NCBI RefSeq assembly: GCF_014206975.1
Contig: NZ_JACHOU010000002.1
Location: forward strand, 372,001-436,000
Length of the DNA stretch: 64,000 nt
Direction: 5' to 3'
Origin: Aminobacter aganoensis
Lineage (GTDB): Bacteria; Pseudomonadota; Alphaproteobacteria; Rhizobiales; Rhizobiaceae
In this document: one piece after another, positions 46,539 to 54,327 of the stretch
How positions within the stretch are numbered: position 1 is the first letter of the stretch
Layout of the letters: each line of letters opens with the position of its first letter
Position numbers and translations under genes: made by a program
Notes under the pieces: generated by a model
Told to the model about the DNA's origin: nothing
Seen by the model: the letters and a program-made list of their open reading frames with translations, nothing else
Database searches by the model: none

Positions 46539-48785
46539 TTAGTGCGCGACGTCCTCTGTCTTGTCGAGATACTGCGTCAGTGCAGTCACAAGATGATAGA
46601 AGATGCTGGCCGGCACTTCCTTGGCCAGCGAGCGGCCGCGCTCGTCGATCTGGTCGATCCACAAGCCCTCCGGCGCGGGGTCGATGTGCCAGCGGAACAG
46701 CCGCCCGACACGCGCCTCGATCTCCGGCTTGAGGTCCGGACCGCCGGTTCCGTCGAGCGCGACAGCTGCCTTGACGGCTTCTGTCTGCGGCCAGCTGCGC
46801 GAGATGCGGTCGAGTGGCAGGCCGTGCCGCGAGACTGCACCGTAGGCCAGCCCCGTTGCACGGTTGAGCCCGTTGGCCACCGCCGAGGCATAGAGCTTGC
46901 GCCCGAAGGCAACGAGGTCCTTCTGGCCGCTCTTGTCGGCGAAGTCGACCAGCAACGACGCCCATTCGAAATGATGTCCCGGCTCGGTCCATTGCCCTTT
47001 ATCGTCGGGCGCTGGATGCCAGTCGCGGTCGAAGAATTCGCCCAGCGTCCAGCTGTCGACCTCGAAGAAATGACTGCGGAACAGGTCGATGATGCGGGCG
47101 GCACGGCGCAGGTAGGTCCGGTCGCCCGTCACCGCGTGCCAGGCCAGAAACGCCTCCAGGAGGTGCATGTGCGGATTGGACCGCCGCACGCCCTCGACAC
47201 CGGGGCTTTCCATGAAGCCGGTCATGCGCTCGTCCTCGAGATGCTTGTCGAGGAAGGCGAAGGTCTCTTCGGCAAGGCCCAGCGCTTCGACATTGCCGAC
47301 GCGATGGGCATGCGCCAGCGCCAACAGCACGCAGGCGTGGTCGTAGGCATCCTCGACCGGGTCGACGACGCTGCCATCCGGGTTCAGCGCCCGGACCCAG
47401 CCGCCACGGTCGGTGCGGCCCTTGTCGGCCATGAAACGGATGCCGTGATCGATCAGCCGGTCGGCACTGCCGTCCCAGCCGCGCTGCTTGGCAACCGCAA
47501 AGGCATAGATCTGGCGCGCCATGGTGCGCATGCGCTTGGGTTTGGCGAGCGGCCGCGCATCGAATCCCAGCGCCTCGTGGAAACCGCCGAACTGCTCGTC
47601 CACACCTGCCGTGGACCACAGCGGCAATGTCTCTTCCATCAACCAGTGCTGCACCCGCCGGCGCCAGGCGCCATTGGCGAGAACACGGCCATGCGCCGGC
47701 GTGAACTTGGTCTCCAGACGCCCGCTCTTTTCGAGCTGCTCTACGATCTTCTTGACGTTCTGGCTGTGGCTGACAGGCGCCACGAACGTCGCGTCCGAGG
47801 TCGAGACGATGGCGACGTCCTTGAGGCCGATGGCGGAAAGCAGCCGCCCCTCGCCTCGCAAGTAGGAGTTCTCGCAGTCGATGGCGACGACGTCGCCGAC
47901 GATAACGTTACCGTCCTTGTCGGAATGGCTGACATCAAGCAGCGACTGCCAAGAGCCGAGGTCGTTCCAGCGGAAACTCGCCGGTACCATGGCAATGCCG
48001 TCGACACGCTCCATGATGGCATAGTCGATCGAATTGGACGGAATGGCCTGGTAGAGCTCCAGGGGCATGTAGACGCCCGAGAGGTCTCTGGTAGCCACCT
48101 TGAATGCAGACTCTGCCTTCTGCCAGATTTCCGGCTGGTGCTTCATGAAGGCGTCGCGCATGGCGCTCGCCTTGAACAGGAAGATGCCGGCGTTCCAGAA
48201 GAAGTTGCCGGCGGCGAGATAGCCCTCAGCCTTCTTGAGATCCGGCTTCTCGACAAAGCGCGTCACGTCGGAAATACCGCCAGTCTCGGCACCGGCCTCG
48301 ATATAGCCGTAACCCGTCTCAGGCGCGGTTGGGCGGATGCCGAACACCACCATGCGGTCGGCCTTGGCCGCAGGCACGCCGCGTTCGACGGTTTCCCAGA
48401 ACTGGCGCTGCGTCGAAATCTCGTGATCCGACGGCACCACCAGCACGATGCCGTCGCCATAGGCCTTGATCGTCTGCAGTGCGGCGATCGCCACAGCCGC
48501 GGCCGTGTTGCGGCCGGTCGGCTCGAAGATCGCGCCGCCGCCTGCGAGATCGATCGTGGCCAGATCGGCGCGCACGCGTTCGGCATGGCGCTCCGACGCG
48601 ATCAGGTAGATCGGTGTTTCGCCCTCGTCGCGCGCGGCAAGCCGCTTCAGCGTCTTGACCAGCATCGAGCCGTCGCCCGACAGATCGTGGAACTGCTTGG
48701 GGTTGTCCTCGCGCGACAGCGGCCAGAGCCGCGAGCCCACGCCGCCGCTCATGACAAAACTGACGATCCTCTCGGCCATGCCCAT
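46539..48785 (-). CDS. Mannose-1-phosphate guanylyltransferase fused to an AGE-family epimerase/isomerase
   Basis: The protein has 748 residues in two enzymes. Residues 1-360 are a GDP-mannose pyrophosphorylase: VMSGGVGSRLWPLSREDNPK, VVPSDHEI, FVEKPDLKKAEGY, FFWNAGIFLFKA. Residues about 385-740 form an AGE (alpha/alpha-barrel) domain: ARQIYAFAVAKQRGW, EDAYDHACVLLALAHAHR, NPHMHLLEAFLAWH, and catalytic-type His in PGHHFEWASLLVDFA. The AGE part probably acts as mannose-6-phosphate isomerase in place of the usual cupin-type domain. With the phosphomannomutase upstream it gives the whole fructose-6-phosphate to GDP-mannose path. The 5' neighbour is 5 bp away. Confidence 0.92.
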   Translation of the reverse strand: MGMAERIVSFVMSGGVGSRLWPLSREDNPKQFHDLSGDGSMLVKTLKRLAARDEGETPIYLIASERHAERVRADLATIDLAGGGAIFEPTGRNTAAAVAIAALQTIKAYGDGIVLVVPSDHEISTQRQFWETVERGVPAAKADRMVVFGIRPTAPETGYGYIEAGAETGGISDVTRFVEKPDLKKAEGYLAAGNFFWNAGIFLFKASAMRDAFMKHQPEIWQKAESAFKVATRDLSGVYMPLELYQAIPSNSIDYAIMERVDGIAMVPASFRWNDLGSWQSLLDVSHSDKDGNVIVGDVVAIDCENSYLRGEGRLLSAIGLKDVAIVSTSDATFVAPVSHSQNVKKIVEQLEKSGRLETKFTPAHGRVLANGAWRRRVQHWLMEETLPLWSTAGVDEQFGGFHEALGFDARPLAKPKRMRTMARQIYAFAVAKQRGWDGSADRLIDHGIRFMADKGRTDRGGWVRALNPDGSVVDPVEDAYDHACVLLALAHAHRVGNVEALGLAEETFAFLDKHLEDERMTGFMESPGVEGVRRSNPHMHLLEAFLAWHAVTGDRTYLRRAARIIDLFRSHFFEVDSWTLGEFFDRDWHPAPDDKGQWTEPGHHFEWASLLVDFADKSGQKDLVAFGRKLYASAVANGLNRATGLAYGAVSRHGLPLDRISRSWPQTEAVKAAVALDGTGGPDLKPEIEARVGRLFRWHIDPAPEGLWIDQIDERGRSLAKEVPASIFYHLVTALTQYLDKTEDVAH

Positions 48786-48790
48786 GCCCC

Positions 48791-50311
48791 TCAGAAGGTC
48801 TGGTTATAAGCGCCAACGGATGGATTGCGCCTCAACACTTCGTCAACCGCCTCGAACATCTCGCGTCGTCGTTCGGATGATACCGGGCTTTCGACCACCA
48901 CGACCAGTTCCGGCTTGTTGGAGGAAGCCCGGACCAGACCCCAGGTGCCGTCCTCGGCAACGACACGCACGCCATTGACGGTCACCAGATCGACGATCTT
49001 CTGGCCGGCGAAGACCTCGCCATTGCGCTTCATCGCCTCAAAGTCGGCAACCACCTTGTCGACGACGCCATATTTCAGCTCGTCGTCGCAATGCGGCGAC
49101 ATGGTCGGCGTGCCATAGGTCAGCGGCAGGTCGCGATAGAGGTCAGCCATCGACTTCCCAGGGCTGCGGTCGAGCATCTGGCAAACGGCGATGGCCGTAA
49201 CGATGCCATCGTCATAACCCCGGCCGATCGGCGGGTTGAAGAAGAAATGGCCGGACTTCTCGAAGCCGGCGATGGCCCCGAGTTCGGCGACCCGCCGCTT
49301 GAGATAGGAGTGGCCGGTCTTCCAGTAGTCGGTCCTCGCACCGTTGGCAGCCAACACCTTGTCGGTATTGAACAGGCCCGTCGACTTCACGTCGACGACG
49401 AAGGTCGAGTCCGGGTAGAGCGCGGAGATGTCTCGCGCGAGCATGACGCCCACCTTGTCGGCGAAGATCTCGTTGCCTTCATTATCCACCACGCCGCAGC
49501 GGTCGCCGTCGCCGTCGAAGCCAAGCCCGACATCGGCGCCGGTTTCCAGCACCTTGTCCCGGATGGCATGCAGCATCTGCATGTCCTCGGGGTTGGGGTT
49601 GTAGCGCGGAAACGAGTGGTCGAGCTCGACGTCGAGCGGGATGACCTCGCAGCCGATGCGCTCCAGTGCTTCCGGCGCAAAGGCCCCCGCGGTGCCGTTG
49701 CCACAGGCCGCAACGACGCGCAGCTTGCGGGCAATGCGCTTTTCCGCCACCAGATCGTCGAGATAGGTCTTGCGGAAATCCGGCACGAAATCGTAGGAGC
49801 CGCCGCCGATCAGATCGAAGTCGCCGTTGAGAACGATCTCCCTCAGCGCCGACATCTCATCAGGCCCGAAGGTCAGCGGCCGCTGCGCGCCCATCTTCAC
49901 GCCGGTCCAGCCGTTTTCATTGTGCGAGGCCGTCACCATGGCGACCGACGGCGTGTCGAGCGCGAACTGGGCGAAATAGGCCATCGGCGATAGCGCAAGA
50001 CCGATATCCTTGACGCGTGCGCCCGCCGCCAGCATGCCCGACACCAACGCCAGCTTGATGGACAGCGAATAGGAGCGGAAATCGTGGCCGGTGACGATAT
50101 CGGGGCCGGCGCCGAGACGGCGAATCAACGTGCCGATGCCCATGCCGAGCGCCTGCACGCCGATCAGGTTCAGCTCCGGCTCCTTGTCCGAACTCGGATG
50201 GCCAAACCACCAGCGCGCGTCGTATTCGCGAAAACCGGTAGGCTTTACCAGCGCGCGCGTCTCGAATTCGAACGTATTGGGCGAGAGATGCCCGACTGGC
50301 TTAATGTTCAC
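48791..50311 (-). CDS. Phosphomannomutase (phosphohexomutase family)
   Basis: The protein has 506 residues. The phosphoserine loop is VTASHNENGWTGVKMG. The metal site is LGFDGDGDRCGVVDNEG. Sugar specificity and phosphate loops are FEKSGHFFFNPPIGRGYDDG and GTWGLVRASSNKPELVVVVE. It interconverts mannose-6- and mannose-1-phosphate. It precedes the guanylyltransferase/AGE fusion by 5 bp, so the two form a GDP-mannose operon for exopolysaccharide or LPS; related NoeK-like proteins serve Nod-factor fucosylation, but no nod genes are nearby. Confidence 0.92.
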   Translation of the reverse strand: MNIKPVGHLSPNTFEFETRALVKPTGFREYDARWWFGHPSSDKEPELNLIGVQALGMGIGTLIRRLGAGPDIVTGHDFRSYSLSIKLALVSGMLAAGARVKDIGLALSPMAYFAQFALDTPSVAMVTASHNENGWTGVKMGAQRPLTFGPDEMSALREIVLNGDFDLIGGGSYDFVPDFRKTYLDDLVAEKRIARKLRVVAACGNGTAGAFAPEALERIGCEVIPLDVELDHSFPRYNPNPEDMQMLHAIRDKVLETGADVGLGFDGDGDRCGVVDNEGNEIFADKVGVMLARDISALYPDSTFVVDVKSTGLFNTDKVLAANGARTDYWKTGHSYLKRRVAELGAIAGFEKSGHFFFNPPIGRGYDDGIVTAIAVCQMLDRSPGKSMADLYRDLPLTYGTPTMSPHCDDELKYGVVDKVVADFEAMKRNGEVFAGQKIVDLVTVNGVRVVAEDGTWGLVRASSNKPELVVVVESPVSSERRREMFEAVDEVLRRNPSVGAYNQTF

Positions 50312-50515
50312 AACGTCACTCCGAGCATTCGCAAGATGGCGAACCGATGGCTTTCGAACGGTCTATCGCAAGTTCGGAGCGGTGTCCTCAGCCGCAGCAC
50401 AGGAACAAAGCCGAAAAAGCTCAATAAGATAACTCACTTGCGAAAAATTACGCCAGCCAATCCTTTGCCGCTTGCAGGAAGCGGAAGTGGCGGCTATAAG
50501 CCCGCCGACTGGTCA

Positions 50516-50592
50516 CGGAGTGTAGCGCAGCCTGGTAGCGCACATCGTTCGGGACGATGGGGTCGCAGGTTCAAATCCTGCCACTCCGACCA
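50516..50592 (+). tRNA. tRNA-Pro (anticodon CGG)
   Basis: The sequence folds as a cloverleaf of 77 nt including an encoded CCA: acceptor CGGAGTG/CACTCCG, D-arm GCGC/GCGC, anticodon stem CATCG/CGATG with loop TTCGGGA, and T-arm with GGTTCAAATCC. The anticodon CGG reads CCG proline codons. The accessory and prophage region starts directly after its 3' end, a common phage attachment position. Confidence 0.95.
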
Positions 50593-50662
50593 GTGAAATC
50601 AAAGGCTTGAGCAGCAAGCCAATCCCGAACCCCACAGATTTCCCCACAGATTGAGTCGGTGT

Positions 50663-50932
50663 CTACCGCCGCCCATTCGCATTGTTCTTGAACGGGTTCG
50701 GCTGATCCTTCGGTGTACCGTGGCTGAGCGTCAGACCGATATCCTTGCCAGCGCATTTCTCACACTTGAGCTTCGGCACGAGGTCGTTGTGCAGGGTGGA
50801 ATGATCGAAGCCCAGCCGCTCGCCTAGCTTCTGCAGGTCCAGCACAGTGTGATGCCGGCAGCCGTTGCAGTGCGCCCGCAGCGTGTGCGGGTGATCGATC
50901 AGGGCTTGGATATGGTCGAGGCTGATGGTCAT
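50663..50932 (-). CDS. Small zinc-ribbon-like protein at the left edge of the accessory region
   Basis: The protein has 89 residues with two Cys pairs, in RAHCNGCRHHTVLDLQKLGE and LKCEKCAGKDIGLT, plus clustered His. This fits a small zinc-binding fold, perhaps DNA-associated. The gene lies 70 bp after the tRNA and is divergent from the ligase gene. No family is recognised. It may belong to the prophage or be a host gene at the junction. Confidence 0.65.
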   Translation of the reverse strand: MTISLDHIQALIDHPHTLRAHCNGCRHHTVLDLQKLGERLGFDHSTLHNDLVPKLKCEKCAGKDIGLTLSHGTPKDQPNPFKNNANGRR

Positions 50933-51007
50933 GAGAACGGACTAAGAACAAACGCACAGCCCGTCAAATCACATTGACGCCCCGCCGGGCTGTGCCACGC
51001 TAGGGCC

Positions 51008-51886
51008 ATGGGCCAGTTCATCCCACCATGCATCCCCACGCTGACCGACAAGCCACCCGAAGGCGATGCCTGGACGCACGAGATCAAATACGACGGCTAC
51101 CGCACCCAGATCCATCTCAGCGCCGGCAAGGTGCGGGCGTTCACCCGCAACGGGCACGACTGGTCAAAGAAGTACCTGTCTGTGCTCTCCGACGCGCGCG
51201 ACCTGATCAGCCGCGATGCCATCCTCGATGGCGAGATGGTCGTGCAGGACGAAACCGGCCGCTCCGATTTCAAGAAGCTTGCGAGCGCTATCCGGTGGGA
51301 AGGTGCCAGCCTGGTCTTCTATGCCTTCGACCTTCTAGGGCTCGATGGCAATGACCTCCGCCGGCAGCGCTGCGACGACCGCCGGCAGCGCCTGCGTGAT
51401 CTACTGGGCGATCCCAAGCTCTCGTCGCGCATTCAGTTCAGCGAGGAATTCGAAGGTTCGGGCGCCGAGTTCTTTGCCGCGGTCGAGAAGATGGACCTTG
51501 AGGGGATCGTGTCTAAGCGGCGTGCCAGCCTCTATCGGGGTGGAGACAGCAAGGACTGGCTGAAAACCAAAGCCTATATCTCGGGCGAATTCGTCGTGAT
51601 CGGCTACGAGCGCAAGAAGGGTGCGGCTCCTTCCCTTTTGCTTGCCGAGGAGACTGACGCCAGCCTGCGCTATGTCGGCCGGGCAATTCCGGCGGTGCCA
51701 GGCGAGCAACGAGAAGAACTGTGGCAGGCGCTGGAGTTCCTGCACGCCGGCACCTGGGCCGCGAATGTCGGCCCGGGGAACAAGGCAGCGGTTCCCGTCC
51801 AGCCGATCCTCCGCGTCATAGCCAAGCACCTGCGAGGCGAGGAGAAGCTACGCCACGCGACCGTGACAGCGATCCTCGCCCCTTGA
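51008..51886 (+). CDS. Minimal ATP-dependent DNA ligase
   Basis: The protein has 292 residues. The adenylation motif I is HEIKYDGYRTQIH (nucleophile Lys27). Motif III-like FYAFDLLGLDG, motif IV EGIVSKRRASLYRGG and motif V DWLKTKAYISGEFVVIGYE follow. The C-terminal OB part is present (SLRYVGRAI). It lacks polymerase or nuclease domains of LigD, so it is a stand-alone LigC/LigD-core-like nick sealer. It starts the plus-strand accessory genes. The catalytic residues appear intact. Confidence 0.93.
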   Translation: MGQFIPPCIPTLTDKPPEGDAWTHEIKYDGYRTQIHLSAGKVRAFTRNGHDWSKKYLSVLSDARDLISRDAILDGEMVVQDETGRSDFKKLASAIRWEGASLVFYAFDLLGLDGNDLRRQRCDDRRQRLRDLLGDPKLSSRIQFSEEFEGSGAEFFAAVEKMDLEGIVSKRRASLYRGGDSKDWLKTKAYISGEFVVIGYERKKGAAPSLLLAEETDASLRYVGRAIPAVPGEQREELWQALEFLHAGTWAANVGPGNKAAVPVQPILRVIAKHLRGEEKLRHATVTAILAP

Positions 51887-51917
51887 AATGCTCGTCTGTG
51901 GGGCTACGCTGCCACGC

Positions 51918-52211
51918 ATGACAACGCGCATCGACTTCGCCGAGGAACTGGAGAGCGCTTCTGATCGGATCGCCGACATCAGCCGGCCCGATCTGCAGAT
52001 CATGCTTCGAAGGGCCGCCCTCCGGCTGCGCAACACCGAAGGCATCGTGCTTGAGCCCGACGTCGACGAGGCCATTGACGCGCTGGCGGCCGATCTCAAG
52101 ATGAACCGGAAAGACCTGTTGCGCGTCATCATCCGCGAATGGCTGGAGAAAGGCGCCTATCTGCCGGTGCGGATGCTTGAGGAAGGCGACGAGACTGACG
52201 GCAGCGCTTAG
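51918..52211 (+). CDS. RHH-like small acidic protein downstream of the ligase
   Basis: This encodes 97 residues from the ATG at 51918. The C-terminal half (EPDVDEAIDALAADLKMNRK, DLLRVIIREWLEKGAYLP) looks like a ribbon-helix-helix domain, so DNA binding is plausible. The N-terminus is acidic and helical. It lies 31 bp after the ligase gene. The function is unknown, and a transcription regulator or antitoxin-like role is possible. Confidence 0.7.
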   Translation: MTTRIDFAEELESASDRIADISRPDLQIMLRRAALRLRNTEGIVLEPDVDEAIDALAADLKMNRKDLLRVIIREWLEKGAYLPVRMLEEGDETDGSA

Positions 52212-52415
52212 AGGCGCGCCATGGATTTGAAAATAAATTTTTGAGCTTTGGCGGCCTCTAGAGGTAAGTGCCATGCACAGAGGCACGCGCCTCGTAGCAC
52301 CATTTTTCCAAAAAATCAATACCTCACCTGGCTAATTGACACCCTGTCAAGAAAAAATAGATATGAATGGTACCTGATGAGTACCTTGCAAAACCCAAAC
52401 AGGAAAGGAGACGAT

Positions 52416-52619
52416 ATGAGCATCAAATCCTCAGCATTCGGCGGCGTCACCTTGACCGGCAAGGACGCAAAAAAGTTTGTGGCGCAAGTGCAGAAGGGAA
52501 AGCCCAATTCCGCGGCTGCTCCCGCTGTTGCACGTGGCGTTAAGATGGCCAAGGCCTACGCCGCTACAGGTGTTGTAAAAATCCGCATGAAGGACGGCAA
52601 GTTCGTTCATGCCGAATGA
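52416..52619 (+). CDS. Small basic protein coupled to a GNAT gene (candidate antitoxin)
   Basis: This encodes 67 residues from the ATG at 52416 with AGGAAAGGAG just upstream. The N-terminus SIKSSAFGGVTLTGKDAKKF is followed by a basic, Ala-rich helix (VARGVKMAKAYAATG). I recall short SAFG...LTG...DAKKF proteins beside GNAT genes, but cannot name a family. It overlaps the GNAT gene by 11 bp and differs from the usual DUF1778 antitoxins. Confidence 0.75.
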   Translation: MSIKSSAFGGVTLTGKDAKKFVAQVQKGKPNSAAAPAVARGVKMAKAYAATGVVKIRMKDGKFVHAE

Positions 52620-53148
52620 CGATCCTGAGGAGGTAGTCATTCGCAGTATCGAGCCCGGGGATAACCTCCCCGGGTTTGTTTTGGCCGGGAAAACCAATCG
52701 ACCCTTAAAAAGCTTTCTCAGGAAGGAAGCTATCCCCTATGAAAATTTTAGCCTTGCCCGAACTTGGGTAGCGGCTCTTGCCGGCAGCCCCGATCTATTG
52801 GGCTTCATCACCATAGTTTCCGGAGAGGTGAGCGTTCAGAAAACGGCCGTCCCCAATGACGACGGAACTCGAAAGTTTCGGTACCCATATTACCCTGCCA
52901 TCAAGGTTGCTCGCCTCGCAGTAGACGACCGACATGGAGGTAAGAAACTTGGGTTGGCCTTGGTAGACTTCGCCCTGGGCGTTGCCAAAGCGCAAATTTG
53001 CCCAATGGTAGGGTGCAGATTTGCAATCGTAGACTCCAAAACCCAATCGATTGGGTTTTATGAGAAGTGCGGCTTCACGCTTCTCGACACCCCAGAGAAT
53101 CGCGGTTTAGAGCATCCTTTCATGTATCTGGATCTCCACTGGCACTGA
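52609..53148 (+). CDS. GNAT family N-acetyltransferase, TacT/AtaT-like
   Basis: The protein has 179 residues. The acetyl-CoA-binding core is KVARLAVDDRHGGKKLGLAL (Q/RxxGxG/A-like, here DRHGGKKLG). The C-terminal VDSKTQSIGFYEKCGFTLLD is typical of toxin-type GNATs that acetylate aminoacyl-tRNA. The catalytic Tyr is probably in IGFYEKCGF. It is the downstream partner of the small basic protein. A toxin role is suggested by gene arrangement only. Base composition is lower in GC than the host genes. Confidence 0.88.
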   Translation: MPNDDPEEVVIRSIEPGDNLPGFVLAGKTNRPLKSFLRKEAIPYENFSLARTWVAALAGSPDLLGFITIVSGEVSVQKTAVPNDDGTRKFRYPYYPAIKVARLAVDDRHGGKKLGLALVDFALGVAKAQICPMVGCRFAIVDSKTQSIGFYEKCGFTLLDTPENRGLEHPFMYLDLHWH

Positions 53149-53231
53149 GAATCCGGCCAATGATCGGATGGATCGTTGCCGCCGGGGCCAACATCGCGGC
53201 GATGTGGCTGATGTGGCCGAGCCTCTAAACG

Positions 53232-53263
53232 AAAAAAGCCCCGCTAGCCGAAGCCAGCGGGGC
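53232..53263 (-). terminator. Terminator of the minus-strand prophage lysis operon
   Basis: GCCCCGCT (53238-53245) and AGCGGGGC (53256-53263) form a perfect 8-bp stem. Six A (53232-53237) give T6 after the stem on the minus strand. It lies about 70 bp beyond the last lysis gene. A second perfect hairpin, TTTATAGC/GCTATAAA (53275-53298), sits between the two. Confidence 0.8.
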
Positions 53264-53330
53264 GATCTTATGGGTTTATAGCCGAAATCAGCTATAAATG
53301 ATCAGGGCAGCTTGAAGCCTCCGCCCATCG

Positions 53331-53582
53331 CTAGGTCGGCGGCGGTTTAAACCATCCCAGGATTTTCAGCACCGATTCCCATAGCAGAACGAAACCGAAG
53401 AGCAGGCCGGCGAAAGTGATCGTGAGCCATTTCGTCACTTTTCCGAAGCCGATCACCATCCTAATGATCGGGAGCCCGCTCTTGATGGTCGCGATATCCT
53501 CCGGGCTTAGGTCCGAAAGGAATTCGCGTGTCTTCGGCGGCAATTCCGCCATGCGTTCGGCTGGCTGGGATTGCTCACTCAA
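53331..53582 (-). CDS. Holin-like phage membrane protein
   Basis: The protein has 83 residues; TTG at 53582 overlaps the stop of the upstream 33-residue gene, and a GTG follows 4 bases into it. It has an acidic N-terminus (ELPPKTREFLSDLSPEDIAT) and a hydrophobic region FGKVTKWLTITFAGLLFGFV ending LWESVLKILGWFKPPPT, so one or two membrane segments. It is the last gene of the lysis cassette. Sequence alone does not prove a holin. Confidence 0.7.
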   Translation of the reverse strand: MSEQSQPAERMAELPPKTREFLSDLSPEDIATIKSGLPIIRMVIGFGKVTKWLTITFAGLLFGFVLLWESVLKILGWFKPPPT

Positions 53583-53680
53583 CGAAACGCCCTCCCCAGC
53601 AAGAAGCCAAGGATAGCCACCACGATGGCCACTTGAACCGTGGACATCGGGACGATGATCGCCGCCGCAGTTTCAGTCAT
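53579..53680 (-). CDS. 33-residue single-span membrane peptide of the lysis cassette
   Basis: This runs from the ATG at 53680, overlapping the o-spanin stop by 8 bp, to TGA at 53579. It reads TETAAAIIVPMSTVQVAIVV followed by AILGFLLGRAFR, one membrane helix and a basic tail. Overlap with both neighbours suggests coupled translation. It is easily missed because of its length. It may be a holin-like or pinholin-like peptide, which is inference. Confidence 0.6.
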   Translation of the reverse strand: MTETAAAIIVPMSTVQVAIVVAILGFLLGRAFR

Positions 53681-54005
53681 TGCCCAAGCCCTTTCGATAG
53701 GTTTCGTCCCATGCCCAACAGCGGGCAATTCGTGCATTCGCGCGGCTGAGCGCGCGATCGGTCTTCACGAGCGCTATATCGAGGCGGTCGTTCAGCTTGA
53801 CCCCGGATCGCTCGGTTGAGCGGCAATCGGCCGGTTTGTCCGGAACCTTGGCGGCTTCCTGCAGCGCATTTCGCGTGGCTTGGGCCGTCGCTTCGGCTTG
53901 TTTGGCGGCGGACAGACGCGCCCGGTCACCGGTTGCGCAGCCGGTCAAAGAGAGGCTGATCAACAGCAGTGCCAGGTACCTTGGACCGGAGTTCTTCGAG
54001 ATCAT
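53673..54005 (-). CDS. Outer-membrane lipoprotein spanin (Rz1-like o-spanin)
   Basis: This encodes 110 residues from the ATG at 54005. The signal peptide ends in a lipobox, LLLISLSLTGCATG, with Cys23. The mature part is short, charged and helical. The first 80 bp lie inside the 3' end of the i-spanin gene in another frame, the classic nested Rz/Rz1 arrangement. With the i-spanin it would fuse the two membranes at the end of lysis. Confidence 0.88.
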   Translation of the reverse strand: MISKNSGPRYLALLLISLSLTGCATGDRARLSAAKQAEATAQATRNALQEAAKVPDKPADCRSTERSGVKLNDRLDIALVKTDRALSRANARIARCWAWDETYRKGLGND

Positions 54006-54327
54006 CGGATAGCCCCTCGTTTGCTCGCTCGGCGGCAATGCGAGCGTCTTCGAACCGTTGATTTGCCTCAGCCAGGGAAGCAGCCTTCCCTTCCATGAAG
54101 GCCCGAGCGGTCTTCTCCGCAGCCAGTTGCGCCTCGAGCGCATCGATCTCGGCGCCGGCCACGAGTTCCGTGACGGCCTTGTCGACCGCCTTTCGGACTG
54201 CCGATGACTTGTCGAAATGGACCCAGATGCCGACGGCGACGATCAGCGCCAGTGGAATCGGGATCATGATGGTGAGCACCCGCCAAGCGGCGAGCGCGAA
54301 TGGCTTCAGGGCAAGCCAGGCCATCAC
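53926..54327 (-). CDS. Inner-membrane spanin (Rz-like i-spanin)
   Basis: The protein has 133 residues. One N-terminal membrane segment (TIMIPIPLALIVAVGIWVHF, about 19-38) is followed by a long coiled coil (VTELVAGAEIDALEAQLAAE then AKAASLAEANQRF-like repeats). This is the Rz topology. The gene overlaps the endolysin by 4 bp and contains the start of the o-spanin gene. Confidence 0.87.
   Translation of the reverse strand: MMAWLALKPFALAAWRVLTIMIPIPLALIVAVGIWVHFDKSSAVRKAVDKAVTELVAGAEIDALEAQLAAEKTARAFMEGKAASLAEANQRFEDARIAAERANEGLSDDLEELRSKVPGTAVDQPLFDRLRNR

Noticed and set aside
46407-48809. 800-codon plus-strand frame
   Set aside because: It is antisense to the guanylyltransferase/AGE fusion, whose motifs are unambiguous.
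50593-50662. Possible integrase remnant or att core directly after tRNA-Pro
   Set aside because: The stretch has the look of a phage junction, but no repeat of the tRNA 3' end and no integrase frame is present in the window to confirm it.
53160-53228. 22-codon plus-strand frame (hydrophobic, Trp-rich) after the GNAT gene
   Set aside because: Too short and without a good ribosome binding site to separate from chance, although it could encode a small membrane peptide.
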